DNA of 64,000 nucleotides from Anisus vortex (taxonomy: Eukaryota; Mollusca; Gastropoda; Planorbidae), in the NCBI GenBank assembly GCA_949126835.1, contig CASBPS010000045.1, positions 183,501-247,500 of the forward strand, written 5' to 3'. Of this stretch, positions 22,022-34,200 are shown piece after piece. The position numbers and the translations under genes were made by a program. Every line of letters begins with the position of its first letter. Position 1 is the stretch's first letter. Below the pieces are notes generated by a model. The model searched no databases and had not been told where the DNA came from. It was given only the letters and a program-made list of their open reading frames with translations.

Positions 22022-23925
22022 GCCAGAAAAGGAGCCAAAACCAGAAATCTGCTATTCAAGTCGTTGTACGGTTTCTGGAGAAGCCAAAACCACAAATCTG
22101 CTTTTGTACGGCTAGTAGAGAAGCCAAAACCACAAATCTGCTGTATTACGGCGAAAAGAGAAGCCAAAATTACAAATCTGCTATTCAAGTCGTTGTACGG
22201 CCAGAACAGAAGCACCATTACCACAAATCTGCTAGTCAAGTCGTTGTACGGTTTGTGGAGAAGCCAAAACAACAAATCTGCTTTTTAAGTCCTTGTACGG
22301 CCAGAAAAGAAGCCAAAACTAGAAATCTGCTATTCAAGTCGTTGTACGGTTTGTGGAGAGAGCCAAAACCACAAATCTGCTGTGTTACGGCCAAAAAAGA
22401 AGCTGAAACCACAAATCTTTTTTTCAAGTCGTTGTACGGCCAGAAAAAAAGCCAAAACCAGAAATCTGCTGTTTTACGGCCAGAAAAGGAGCCAAAACAA
22501 GAAATCTGCTATTTAAGTCGTTGTACGGACTGTGGAAACGCCAAAACCACAAACCTGCTTTTGTACGGCCAGTAGAGAAGCCAAAACCACAAATCTGCTG
22601 TTTTACGGTTAGAAAAGAAGCCAAAACAAGAAATCTGCTATTCAAGTCGTTGTACGGATTGTGGAAAAGCCAAAACCACAAATCTGCTTTTGTACGGCCA
22701 GAATAGGAGCCAAAACCAGAAATCTGCTTTTCAAGTCGTTGTACGGTTTCTGGAGAAGCCAAAACCACAAATCTGCTTTTGTACGGCCAGTAGAGAAGCC
22801 AAAACCACAAATCTGCTGTATTACGGCGAAAAGAGAAGCCAAAACCACAAATCTGCTATTCAAGTCGTTGTACGGCCAGAACAGAAGCACCATTAGCACA
22901 AATCTGCTATTCAAGTCGTTGTACGGTTTGTGGAGAGAGCCAAAACCATAAATCTGTTTTTGTACGGCCAGAAAAGGAGCCAAAACCAGAAATCTGCTTT
23001 TCAAGTCTTTGTACGGTTTCTGGAGAAGCCAAAACCACAAATCTGCTTTTGTACGGCCAGTAGAGAAGCCAAAACCACAAATCTGCTGTATTACGGCGAA
23101 AAGAGAAGCCAAAACCACAAATCTGCTATTCAAGTCGTTGTACGGCCAGAACAGAAGCACCATTACCACAAATCTGCTAGTCAAGTCGTTGTACGGTTTG
23201 TGGAGAAGCCAAAACAACAAATCTGCTTTTTAAGTCCTTGTACGGCCAGAAAAGAAGCCAAAACTAGAATGCTATTCAAGTTGTTGTACGGTTTGTGGAG
23301 AGAGCCAAAACCATAAATCGGTTTTTGTACGGCCAGAAAAGGAGCCAAAACCAGAAATCTGCTTTTCAAGTCTTTGTACGGTTTCTGGAGAAGCCAAAAC
23401 CACAAATCTGCTTTTGTACGGCCAGTAGAGAAGCCAAAACCACAAATATGCTGTATTACGGCGAAAAGAGAAGCCAAAACCACAAATCTGCTATTCAAGT
23501 CGTTGTACGGCCAGAACAGAAGCACCATTACCACAAATCTGCTAGTCAAGTCGTTGTACGGTTTGTTGAGAAGCCAAAACAACAAATCTGCTTTTTAAGT
23601 CCTTGTACGGCCAGAAAAGAAGCCAAAACTAGAAATCTGCTATTCAAGTCGTTGTACGGTTTGTGGAGAGAGCCAAAACCATAAATCTGCTGTGTTACGG
23701 CCAAAAGAGAAGCTAAAACCACAAATCTTCTTGTCAAGTCGTTGTACGGCCAGAAAAGAAGCCAAAACAAGAAATCTGCTATTCAATTCGTTGTACGGAT
23801 TGTGGAAAAGCCAAAACTACAAATCTGCTTTTGTACGGCCAGAAAAGGAGCCAAAACCAGAAATCTGCTTTTCAAGTCGTTGTACGGTTTCTGGAGAAGC
23901 CAAAACCACAAATCTGCTTTTGTAC
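21733..23925 (+). repeat. 2.2 kb block, copy 2 (partner 17770-19960)
   Basis: Partner of 17.77-19.96 kb. It has the 3 bp deletion AACTAGAATGCTATTC near 23269, which reappears at 32202 and 44709. That makes it a heritable mark of the later large duplications. The segment overlaps the left end of the 8.9 kb unit. Confidence 0.87.
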
Positions 23926-24339
23926 GGCTAGTAGAGAAGCCAAAACCACAAATCTGCTGTATACGGCGAAAAGAGAAGCCAAAACCACAAATCTGCTATT
24001 CAAGTCGTTGTACGGCCAGAACAGAAGCACCATTACCACAAATCTGCTAGTCAAGTCGTTGTACGGTTTGTTGAGAAGCCAAAACAACAAATCTGCTTTT
24101 TAAGTCCTTGTACGGCCAGAAAAAAAGCCAAAACTAGAAATCTGCTATTCAAGTCGTTGTACGGTTTATGGAGAGAGCCAAAACCATAAATCTGCTGTGT
24201 TACGGCCAAAAGAGAAGCTAAAACCACAAATCTTCTTGTCAAGTCGTTGTACGGACAGAAAAGAAGCCAAAACAAGAAATCTGCTATTCAAGTCGTTATA
24301 CGGATTGTGGAGAAAGCCAAAACCATAAATCTGCTGTTT

Positions 24340-26797
24340 TATGGCCAGAAAAGAAGCCAAAACAAGAAATCTGCTTTTCAAGTCGTTGTACGGTTTGTTG
24401 AGAGAGCCAAAACCATAAATCTGCTGTGTTACGGCCAAAAGAGAAGCTAAAACCACAAATCTTCTTGTCAAGTCGTTGTACGGCCAGAAAAGAAGCCAAA
24501 CCAAGAAATCTGCTATTCAAGTCGTTGTACGGATTGTGGAAAAGCCAAAACCACAAATCTGCTTTTGTACGGCCAGAAAAGGAGCCAAAACCAGAAATCT
24601 GCTATTCAAGTCGTTGTACGGTTTCTGGAGAAGCCAAAACCACAAATCTGCTTTTGTACGGCTAGTAGAGAAGCCAAAACCACAAATCTGCTGTATTACG
24701 GCGAAAAGAGAAGCCAAAACCACAAATCTGCTATTCAAGTCGTTGTACGGCCAGAACAGAAGCACCATTACCACAAATCTGCTAGTCAAGTCGTTGTACG
24801 GTTTGTGGAGAAGCCAAAACAATAAATCTGCTTTTTAAGTCCTTGTACGGCCAGAAAAGAAGCCAAAACTAGAAATCTGCTTTTCAAGTCGTTGTACGGT
24901 TTGTGGAGAGAGCCAAAACCACAAATCTGCTGTGTTACGGCCAAAAGAGAAGCTGAAACCACAAATCTTTTTTTCAAGTCGTTGTACGGCCAGAAAAAAA
25001 GCCAAAACCACAAATCTGCTGTTTTACGGCCAGAAAAGGAGCCAAAACAAGAAATCTGCTATTCAAGTCGTTGTACGGACTGTGGAAACGCCAAAACCAC
25101 AAATCTGCTTTTGTACGGCCAGTAGAGAAGCCAAAACCACAAATCTGCTGTTTTACAGTTAGAAAAGAAGCCAAAACAAGAAATCTGCTATTCAAGTCGT
25201 TGTACGGATTGTGGAAAAGCCAAAACCACAAATCTGCTTTTGTACGGCCAGAAGAGAAGCCAAAACCACAAATCTGCTGTATTACGGCGAAAAGAGAAGC
25301 CAAAACCACAAATCTGCTATTCAAGTCGTTGTACGGCCAGAACAGAAGCACCATTAGCACAAATCTGCTATTCAAGTCGTTGTACGGTTTGTGGAGAGAG
25401 CCAAAACCATAAATCTGTTTTTGTACGGCCAGAAAAGGAGCCAAAACCAGAAATCTGCTTTTCAAGTCTTTGTACGGTTTCTGGAGAAGCCAAAACCACA
25501 AATCTGCTTTTGTACGGCCAGTAGAGAAGCCAAAACCACAAATCTGCTGTATTACGGCGAAAAGAGAAGCTAAAACCACAAATCTGCTATTCAAGTCGTT
25601 GTACGGCCAGAACAGAAGCACCATTACCACAAATCTGCTAGTCAAGTCGTTGTACGGTTTGTGGAGAAGCCAAAACAACAAATCTGCTTTTTAAGTCCTT
25701 GTACGGCTAGAAAAGAAGCCAAAACTAGAAATCTGCTATTCAAGTTGTTGTACGGTTTGTGGAGAGAGCCAAAACCATAAATCTGTTTTTGTACGGCCAG
25801 AAAAGAAGCCAAAACAAGAAATCTGCTATTCAAGTCGTTGTACGGATTGTGGAAAAGCCAAAACCACAAATCTGCTTTTGTACGGCCAGAATAGGAGCCA
25901 AAACCAGAAATCTGCTTTTCAAGTCGTTGTACGGTTTCTGGAGAAGCCAAAACCACAAATCTGCTTTTGTACGGCCAGTAGAGAAGCCAAAACCACAAAT
26001 CTGCTGTATTACGGCGAAAAGAGAAGCCAAAACCACAAATCTGCTATTCAAGTCGTTGTACGGCCAGAACAGAAGCACCATTAGCACAAATCTGCTATTC
26101 AAGTCGTTGTACGGTTTGTGGAGAGAGCCAAAACCATAAATCTGTTTTTGTACGGCCAGAAAAGGAGCCAAAACCAGAAATCTGCTTTTCAAGTCTTTGT
26201 ACGGTTTCTGGAGAAGCCAAAACCACAAATCTGCTTTTGTACGGCCAGTAGAGAAGCCAAAACCCCAAATCTGCTGTATTACGGCGAAAAGAGAAGCCAA
26301 AACCACAAATCTGCTATTCAAGTCGTTGTACGGCCAGAACAGAAGCACCATTACCACAAATCTGCTAGTCAAGTCGTTGTACGGTTTGTGGAGAAGCCAA
26401 AACAACAAATCTGCTTTTTAAGTCTTTGTACGGCCAGAAAAGAAGCCAAAACTAGAAATCTGCTATTCAAGTTGTTGTACGGTTTGTGGAGAGAGCCAAA
26501 ACCATAAATCTGTTTTTGTACGGCCAGAAAAGGAGCAAAAACCAGAAATCTGCTTTTCAAGTCTTTGTACGGTTTCTGGAGAAGCCAAAACCACAAATCT
26601 GCTTTTGTACGGCCAGTAGAGAAGCCAAAACCACAAATCTGCTGTATTACGGCGAAAAGAGAAGCCAAAACCACAAATCTGCTATTCAAGTCGTTGTACG
26701 GCCAGAACAGAAGCACCATTACCACAAATCTGCTAGTCAAGTCGTTGTACGGTTTGTTGAGAAGCCAAAACAACGAATCTGCTTTTTAAGTCCTTGT
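24340..26797 (+). repeat. 2,457 bp tandem duplication, copy 1
   Basis: Tandem with 26798-29260 at an offset of 2,457 bp, matching from about 24.34 kb to past 27.0 kb. Differences include CCAAACCAAG versus CCAAAACAAG near 24499, GCCAGAAGAGAAGCC versus GCCAGTAGAGAAGCC near 25250 and CAAAACCCCAAATC near 26265, found only in this copy. The same pair is present at 33.27-38.19 and 45.78-50.70 kb. This duplication therefore predates the 8.9 and 12.5 kb events. Confidence 0.9.
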
Positions 26798-28224
26798 ACG
26801 GCCAGAAAAGAAGCCAAAACTAGAAATCTGCTATTCAAGTCGTTGTACGGTTTGTGGAGAGAGCCAAAACCATAAATCTGCTGTGTTACGGCCAAAAGAG
26901 AAGCTAAAACCACAAATCTTCTTGTCAAGTCGTTGTACGGCCAGAAAAGAAGCCAAAACAAGAAATCTGCTATTCAAGTCGTTGTACGGATTGTGGAAAA
27001 GCCAAAACCACAAATCTGCTTTTGTACGGCCAGAAAAGGAGCCAAAACCAGAAATCTGCTATTCAAGTCGTTGTACGGTTTCTGGAGAAGCCAAAACCAC
27101 AAATCTGCTTTTGTACGGCCAGTAGAGAAGCCAAAACCACAAATCTGCTGTATTACGGCGAAAAGAGAAGCCAAAACCACAAATCTGCTATTCAAGTCGT
27201 TGTACGGCCAGAACAGAAGCACCATTACCACAAATCTGCTAGTCAAGTCGTTGTACGGTTTGTGGAGAAGCCAAAACAACAAATCTGCTTTTTAAGTCCT
27301 TGTACGGCCAGAAAAGAAGCCAAAACTAGAAATCTGCTATTCAAGTCGTTGTACGGTTTGTGGAGAGAGCCAAAACCACAAATCTGCTGTGTTACGGCCA
27401 AAAGAGAAGCTGAAACCACAAATCTTTTTTTCAAGTCGTTGTACGGCCAGAAAAAAAGCCAAAACCAGAAATCTGCTGTTTTACGGCCAGAAAAGGAGCC
27501 AAAACAAGAAATCTGCTATTCAAGTCGTTGTACGGACTGTGGAAACGCCAAAACCACAAATCTGCTTTTGTACGGCCAGTAGAGAAGCCAAAACCACAAA
27601 TCTGCTGTTTTACAGTTAGAAAAGAAGCCAAAACAAGAAATCTGCTATTTAAGTCGTTGTACGGATTGTGGAAAAGCCAAAACCACAAATCTGCTTTTGT
27701 ACGGCCAGTAGAGAAGCCAAAACCACAAATCTGCTGTATTACGGCGAAAAGAGAAGCCAAAACCACAAATCTGCTATTCAAGTCGTTGTACGGCCAGAAC
27801 AGAAGCACCATTAGCACAAATCTGCTATTCAAGTCGTTGTACGGTTTGTGGAGAGAGCCAAAACCATAAATCTGTTTTTGTACGGCCAGAAAAGGAGCCA
27901 AAACCAGAAATCTGCTTTTCAAGTCTTTGTACGGTTTCTGGAGAAGCCAAAACCACAAATCTGCTTTTGTACGGCCAGTAGAGAAGCCAAAACCACAAAT
28001 CTGCTGTATTACGGCGAAAAGAGAAGCCAAAACCACAAATCTGCTATTCAAGTCGTTGTACGGCCAGAACAGAAGCACCATTACCACAAATCTGCTAGTC
28101 AAGTCGTTGTACGGTTTGTGGAGAAGCCAAAACAACAAATCTGCTTTTTAAGTCCTTGTACGGCTAGAAAAGAAGCCAAAACTAGAAATCTGCTATTCAA
28201 GTTGTTGTACGGTTTGTGGAGAGA

Positions 28225-28583
28225 GCCAAAACCATAAATCTGTTTTTGTACGGCCAGAAAAGAAGCCAAAACAAGAAATCTGCTATTCAAGTCGTTGTAC
28301 GGATTGTGGAAAAGCCAAAACCACAAATCTGCTTTTGTACGGCCAGAATAGGAGCCAAAACCAGAAATCTGCTTTTCAAGTCGTTGTACGGTTTCTGGAG
28401 AAGCCAAAACCACAAATCTGCTTTTGTACGGCCAGTAGAGAAGCCAAAACCACAAATCTGCTGTATTACGGCGAAAAGAGAAGCCAAAACCACAAATCTG
28501 CTATTCAAGTCGTTGTACGGCCAGAACAGAAGCACCATTAGCACAAATCTGCTATTCAAGTCGTTGTACGGTTTGTGGAGAGA
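28225..28583 (+). repeat. 359 bp higher-order repeat variant
   Basis: This is an eight-monomer relative of the 368 bp unit, with lengths 40, 49, 40, 49, 40, 40, 49 and 52 bp. It gains a 49 bp AACAAGAAA monomer and a 40 bp CCAGAATAGGA monomer near its start. It ends in a hybrid 52 bp monomer: GCACCATTAGC head, CTATTCAAG middle and the 12 bp GGAGAGA tail. The hybrid looks like a crossover between the 51 bp marker monomer and the 50 bp ACTAG monomer, which deletes the 49 bp monomer normally between them (inference). Relatives lie at about 25768, 34701, 37158, 47208 and 49665. Confidence 0.85.
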
Positions 28584-28951
28584 GCCAAAACCATAAATCT
28601 GTTTTTGTACGGCCAGAAAAGGAGCCAAAACCAGAAATCTGCTTTTCAAGTCTTTGTACGGTTTCTGGAGAAGCCAAAACCACAAATCTGCTTTTGTACG
28701 GCCAGTAGAGAAGCCAAAACCACAAATCTGCTGTATTACGGCGAAAAGAGAAGCCAAAACCACAAATCTGCTATTCAAGTCGTTGTACGGCCAGAACAGA
28801 AGCACCATTACCACAAATCTGCTAGTCAAGTCGTTGTACGGTTTGTGGAGAAGCCAAAACAACAAATCTGCTTTTTAAGTCCTTGTACGGCCAGAAAAGA
28901 AGCCAAAACTAGAAATCTGCTATTCAAGTTGTTGTACGGTTTGTGGAGAGA
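28584..28951 (+). repeat. Canonical 368 bp higher-order repeat (8-mer), copy 1
   Basis: Eight monomers in fixed order: 40 (CCATAAATCTG head), 49 (CCAGAAA head, TTTCTGGAGAA tail), 40 (CCAGTAGAGAA tail), 40 (GTATTACGG), 49 (CCAGAACAGAA tail), 51 (GCACCATTA marker), 49 (AACAACAAA head, TTTTTAAGTCC) and 50 (ACTAGAAA head). The sum is 368 bp. The next 368 bp repeat the set exactly in order. The same 368 bp step recurs elsewhere, for example near 26127, 50024, 56748 and 59301. The length is twice 184 bp, close to a dinucleosome repeat; that link is only a suggestion. Confidence 0.93.
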
Positions 28952-29319
28952 GCCAAAACCATAAATCTGTTTTTGTACGGCCAGAAAAGGAGCCAAAACC
29001 AGAAATCTGCTTTTCAAGTCTTTGTACGGTTTCTGGAGAAGCCAAAACCACAAATCTGCTTTTGTACGGCCAGTAGAGAAGCCAAAACCACAAATCTGCT
29101 GTATTACGGCGAAAAGAGAAGCCAAAACCACAAATCTGCTATTCAAGTCGTTGTACGGCCAGAACAGAAGCACCATTACCACAAATCTGCTAGTCAAGTC
29201 GTTGTACGGTTTGTTGAGAAGCCAAAACAACAAATCTGCTTTTTAAGTCCTTGTACGGCCAGAAAAGAAGCCAAAACTAGAAATCTGCTATTCAAGTCGT
29301 TGTACGGTTTGTGGAGAGA
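28952..29319 (+). repeat. Canonical 368 bp higher-order repeat (8-mer), copy 2
   Basis: Second consecutive copy of the 8-mer. By comparing the two copies I see only two differences: TTTGTGGAG versus TTTGTTGAG in the marker-monomer tail (28848 region versus 29216 region) and AAGTTGTTG versus AAGTCGTTG in the last monomer. The following unit (from 29320) starts with the same CCATAAATCTG monomer but switches to GTGTTACGG and a different monomer order. The array is therefore a mosaic of several HOR variants, not a single uniform HOR. Confidence 0.9.
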
Positions 29320-31272
29320 GCCAAAACCATAAATCTGCTGTGTTACGGCCAAAAGAGAAGCTAAAACCACAAATCTTCTTGTCAAGTCGTTGTACGGCCA
29401 GAAAAGAAGCCAAAACAAGAAATCTGCTATTCAAGTCGTTGTACGGATTGTGGAAAAGCCAAAACTACAAATCTGCTTTTGTACGGCCAGAAAAGGAGCC
29501 AAAACCAGAAATCTGCTTTTCAAGTCGTTGTACGGTTTCTGGAGAAGCCAAAACCACAAATCTGCTTTTGTACGGCTAGTAGAGAAGCCAAAACCACAAA
29601 TCTGCTGTATACTGCGAAAAGAGAAGCCAAAACCACAAATCTGCTATTCAAGTCGTTGTACGGCCAGAACAGAAGCACCATTACCACAAATCTGCTAGTC
29701 AAGTCGTTGTACGGTTTGTTGAGAAGCCAAAACAACAAATCTGCTTTTTAAGTCCTTGTACGGCCAGAAAAGAAGCCAAAACTAGAAATCTGCTATTCAA
29801 GTCGTTGTACGGTTTGTGGAGAGAGCCAAAACCATAAATCTGCTGTGTTACGGCCAAAAGAGAAGCTAAAACCACAAATCTTCTTGTCAAGTCGTTGTAC
29901 GGCCAGAAAAGAAGCCAAAACAAGAAATCTGCTATTCAAGTCGTTATACGGATTGTGGAGAGAGCCAAAACCATAAATCTGCTGTTTTATGGCCAGAAAA
30001 GAAGCCAAAACAAGAAATCTGCTTTTCAAGTCGTTGTACGGTTTGTTGAGAGAGCCAAAACCATAAATCTGCTGTGTTACGGCCAAAAGAGAAGCTAAAA
30101 CCACAAATCTTCTTGTCAAGTCGTTGTACGGCCAGAAAAGAAGCCAAACCAAGAAATCTGCTATTCAAGTCGTTGTACGGATTGTGGAAAAGCCAAAACC
30201 ACAAATCTGCTTTTGTACGGCCAGAAAAGGAGCCAAAACCAGAAATCTGCTATTCAAGTCGTTATACGGATTGTGGAGAGAGCCAAAACCATAAATCTGC
30301 TGTGTTACGGCCAAAAGAGAAGCTAAAACCACAAATCTTCTTGTCAAGTCGTTGTACGGCCAGAAAAGAAGCCAAAACAAGAAATCTGCTATTCAAGTCG
30401 TTATACGGATTGTGGAGAGAGCCAAAACCATAAATCTGCTTTTGTACGGCTAGTAGAGAAGCCAAAACCACAAATCTGCTGTATACGTCGAAAAGAGAAG
30501 CCAAAACCACAAATCTGCTATTCAAGTCGTTGTACGGCCAGAACAGAAGCACCATTACCACAAATCTGCTAGTCAAGTCGTTGTACGGTTTGTTGAGAAG
30601 CCAAAACAACAAATCTGCTTTTTAAGTCCTTGTACGGCCAGAAAAAAAGCCAAAACTAGAAATCTGCTATTCAAGTCGTTGTACGGTTTATGGACAGAGC
30701 CAAAACCATAAATCTGCTGTGTTACGGCCAGAAAAGGAGCCAAAACCAGAAATCTGCTTTTCAAGTCTTTGTACGGTTTCTGGAGAAGCCAAAACCACAA
30801 ATCTGCTTTTGTACGGACAGTAGAGAAGCCAAAACCACAAATCTGCTGTATTACGGCGAAAAGAGAAGCCAAAACCACAAATCTGCTATTCAAGTCGTTG
30901 TACGGCCAGAACAGAAGCACCATTACCACAAATCTGCTAGTCAAGTCGTTGTACGGTTTGTTGAGAAGCCAAAACAACAAATCTGCTTTTTAAGTCCTTG
31001 TACGGCCAGAAAAGAAGCCAAAACTAGAAATCTGCTATTCAAGTCGTTGTACGGTTTGTGGAGAGAGCCAAAACCATAAATCTGCTGTGTTACGGCCAAA
31101 AGAGAAGCTAAAACCACAAATCTTCTTGTCAAGTCGTTGTACGGCCAGAAAAGAAGCCAAAACAAGAAATCTGCTATTCAAGTCGTTGTACGGATTGTGG
31201 AAAAGCCAAAACTACAAATCTGCTTTTGTACGGCCAGAAAAGGAGCCAAAACCAGAAATCTGCTTTTCAAGT

Positions 31273-34200
31273 CGTTGTACGGTTTGTTGAGAGAGCCAAA
31301 ACCATAAATCTGCTGTGTTACGGCCAAAAGAGAAGCTGAAACCACAAATCTTTTTTTCAAGTCGTTGTACGGCCAGAAAAAAAGCCAAAACCAGAAATCT
31401 GCTGTTTTACGGCCAGAAAAGGAGCCAAAACAAGAAATCTGCTATTTAAGTCGTTGTACGGACTGTGGAAACGCCAAAACCACAAACCTGCTTTTGTACG
31501 GCCAGTAGAGAAGCCAAAACCACAAATCTGCTGTTTTACGGTTAGAAAAGAAGCCAAAACAAGAAATCTGCTATTCAAGTCGTTGTACGGATTGTGGAAA
31601 AGCCAAAACCACAAATCTGCTTTTGTACGGCCAGAATAGGAGCCAAAACCAGAAATCTGCTTTTCAAGTCGTTGTACGGTTTCTGGAGAAGCCAAAACCA
31701 CAAATCTGCTTTTGTACGGCCAGTAGAGAAGCCAAAACCACAAATCTGCTGTATTACGGCGAAAAGAGAAGCCAAAACCACAAATCTGCTATTCAAGTCG
31801 TTGTACGGCCAGAACAGAAGCACCATTAGCACAAATCTGCTATTCAAGTCGTTGTACGGTTTGTGGAGAGAGCCAAAACCATAAATCTGTTTTTGTACGG
31901 CCAGAAAAGGAGCCAAAACCAGAAATCTGCTTTTCAAGTCTTTGTACGGTTTCTGGAGAAGCCAAAACCACAAATCTGCTTTTGTACGGCCAGTAGAGAA
32001 GCCAAAACCACAAATCTGCTGTATTACGGCGAAAAGAGAAGCCAAAACCACAAATCTGCTATTCAAGTCGTTGTACGGCCAGAACAGAAGCACCATTACC
32101 ACAAATCTGCTAGTCAAGTCGTTGTACGGTTTGTGGAGAAGCCAAAACAACAAATCTGCTTTTTAAGTCCTTGTACGGCCAGAAAAGAAGCCAAAACTAG
32201 AATGCTATTCAAGTTGTTGTACGGTTTGTGGAGAGAGCCAAAACCATAAATCGGTTTTTGTACGGCCAGAAAAGGAGCCAAAACCAGAAATCTGCTTTTC
32301 AAGTCTTTGTACGGTTTCTGGAGAAGCCAAAACCACAAATCTGCTTTTGTACGGCCAGTAGAGAAGCCAAAACCACAAATATGCTGTATTACGGCGAAAA
32401 GAGAAGCCAAAACCACAAATCTGCTATTCAAGTCGTTGTACGGCCAGAACAGAAGCACCATTACCACAAATCTGCTAGTCAAGTCGTTGTACGGTTTGTT
32501 GAGAAGCCAAAACAACAAATCTGCTTTTTAAGTCCTTGTACGGCCAGAAAAGAAGCCAAAACTAGAAATCTGCTATTCAAGTCGTTGTACGGTTTGTGGA
32601 GAGAGCCAAAACCATAAATCTGCTGTGTTACGGCCAAAAGAGAAGCTAAAACCACAAATCTTCTTGTCAAGTCGTTGTACGGCCAGAAAAGAAGCCAAAA
32701 CAAGAAATCTGCTATTCAATTCGTTGTACGGATTGTGGAAAAGCCAAAACTACAAATCTGCTTTTGTACGGCCAGAAAAGGAGCCAAAACCAGAAATCTG
32801 CTTTTCAAGTCGTTGTACGGTTTCTGGAGAAGCCAAAACCACAAATCTGCTTTTGTACGGCTAGTAGAGAAGCCAAAACCACAAATCTGCTGTATACGGC
32901 GAAAAGAGAAGCCAAAACCACAAATCTGCTATTCAAGTCGTTGTACGGCCAGAACAGAAGCACCATTACCACAAATCTGCTAGTCAAGTCGTTGTACGGT
33001 TTGTTGAGAAGCCAAAACAACAAATCTGCTTTTTAAGTCCTTGTACGGCCAGAAAAAAAGCCAAAACTAGAAATCTGCTATTCAAGTCGTTGTACGGTTT
33101 ATGGAGAGAGCCAAAACCATAAATCTGCTGTGTTACGGCCAAAAGAGAAGCTAAAACCACAAATCTTCTTGTCAAGTCGTTGTACGGACAGAAAAGAAGC
33201 CAAAACAAGAAATCTGCTATTCAAGTCGTTATACGGATTGTGGAGAAAGCCAAAACCATAAATCTGCTGTTTTATGGCCAGAAAAGAAGCCAAAACAAGA
33301 AATCTGCTTTTCAAGTCGTTGTACGGTTTGTTGAGAGAGCCAAAACCATAAATCTGCTGTGTTACGGCCAAAAGAGAAGCTAAAACCACAAATCTTCTTG
33401 TCAAGTCGTTGTACGGCCAGAAAAGAAGCCAAACCAAGAAATCTGCTATTCAAGTCGTTGTACGGATTGTGGAAAAGCCAAAACCACAAATCTGCTTTTG
33501 TACGGCCAGAAAAGGAGCCAAAACCAGAAATCTGCTATTCAAGTCGTTGTACGGTTTCTGGAGAAGCCAAAACCACAAATCTGCTTTTGTACGGCTAGTA
33601 GAGAAGCCAAAACCACAAATCTGCTGTATTACGGCGAAAAGAGAAGCCAAAACCACAAATCTGCTATTCAAGTCGTTGTACGGCCAGAACAGAAGCACCA
33701 TTACCACAAATCTGCTAGTCAAGTCGTTGTACGGTTTGTGGAGAAGCCAAAACAATAAATCTGCTTTTTAAGTCCTTGTACGGCCAGAAAAGAAGCCAAA
33801 ACTAGAAATCTGCTTTTCAAGTCGTTGTACGGTTTGTGGAGAGAGCCAAAACCACAAATCTGCTGTGTTACGGCCAAAAGAGAAGCTGAAACCACAAATC
33901 TTTTTTTCAAGTCGTTGTACGGCCAGAAAAAAAGCCAAAACCACAAATCTGCTGTTTTACGGCCAGAAAAGGAGCCAAAACAAGAAATCTGCTATTCAAG
34001 TCGTTGTACGGACTGTGGAAACGCCAAAACCACAAATCTGCTTTTGTACGGCCAGTAGAGAAGCCAAAACCACAAATCTGCTGTTTTACAGTTAGAAAAG
34101 AAGCCAAAACAAGAAATCTGCTATTCAAGTCGTTGTACGGATTGTGGAAAAGCCAAAACCACAAATCTGCTTTTGTACGGCCAGAAGAGAAGCCAAAACC

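Larger units (their letters stand above)
26798..29260 (+). repeat. 2,457 bp tandem duplication, copy 2
   Basis: Second copy of the 2,457 bp unit. It contains the canonical 368 bp and 359 bp higher-order units described above. It keeps AAGCCAAAACAAG where copy 1 has AAGCCAAACCAAG. Past about 29.4 kb it continues to resemble copy 2's own left part until about 29.88 kb, as expected of a tandem array with a fuzzy exchange point. Confidence 0.89.
22340..31272 (+). repeat. 8,933 bp tandem duplication, copy 1
   Basis: Every comparable landmark in 22.4-31.27 kb recurs exactly 8,933 bp downstream (for example marks at 26537 and 35470, 30488 and 39421). Translated frames compared across the pair are identical. 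I did not compare every base. The junction near 31272 is seen because the sequence up to CAAGTCGTTGTACGG matches 40.2 kb and then switches to TTTGTTGAGAGAG, restarting the unit. A third, slightly more different copy lies at 43780-52712. Confidence 0.92.

Noticed and set aside
23957..23966. GTATAC palindrome as a possible protein-binding site
   Set aside because: It arises from a 1 bp deletion in GTATTACGG in one lineage of monomers and is absent from most of the array, so it is better explained as a mutation spread by duplication.
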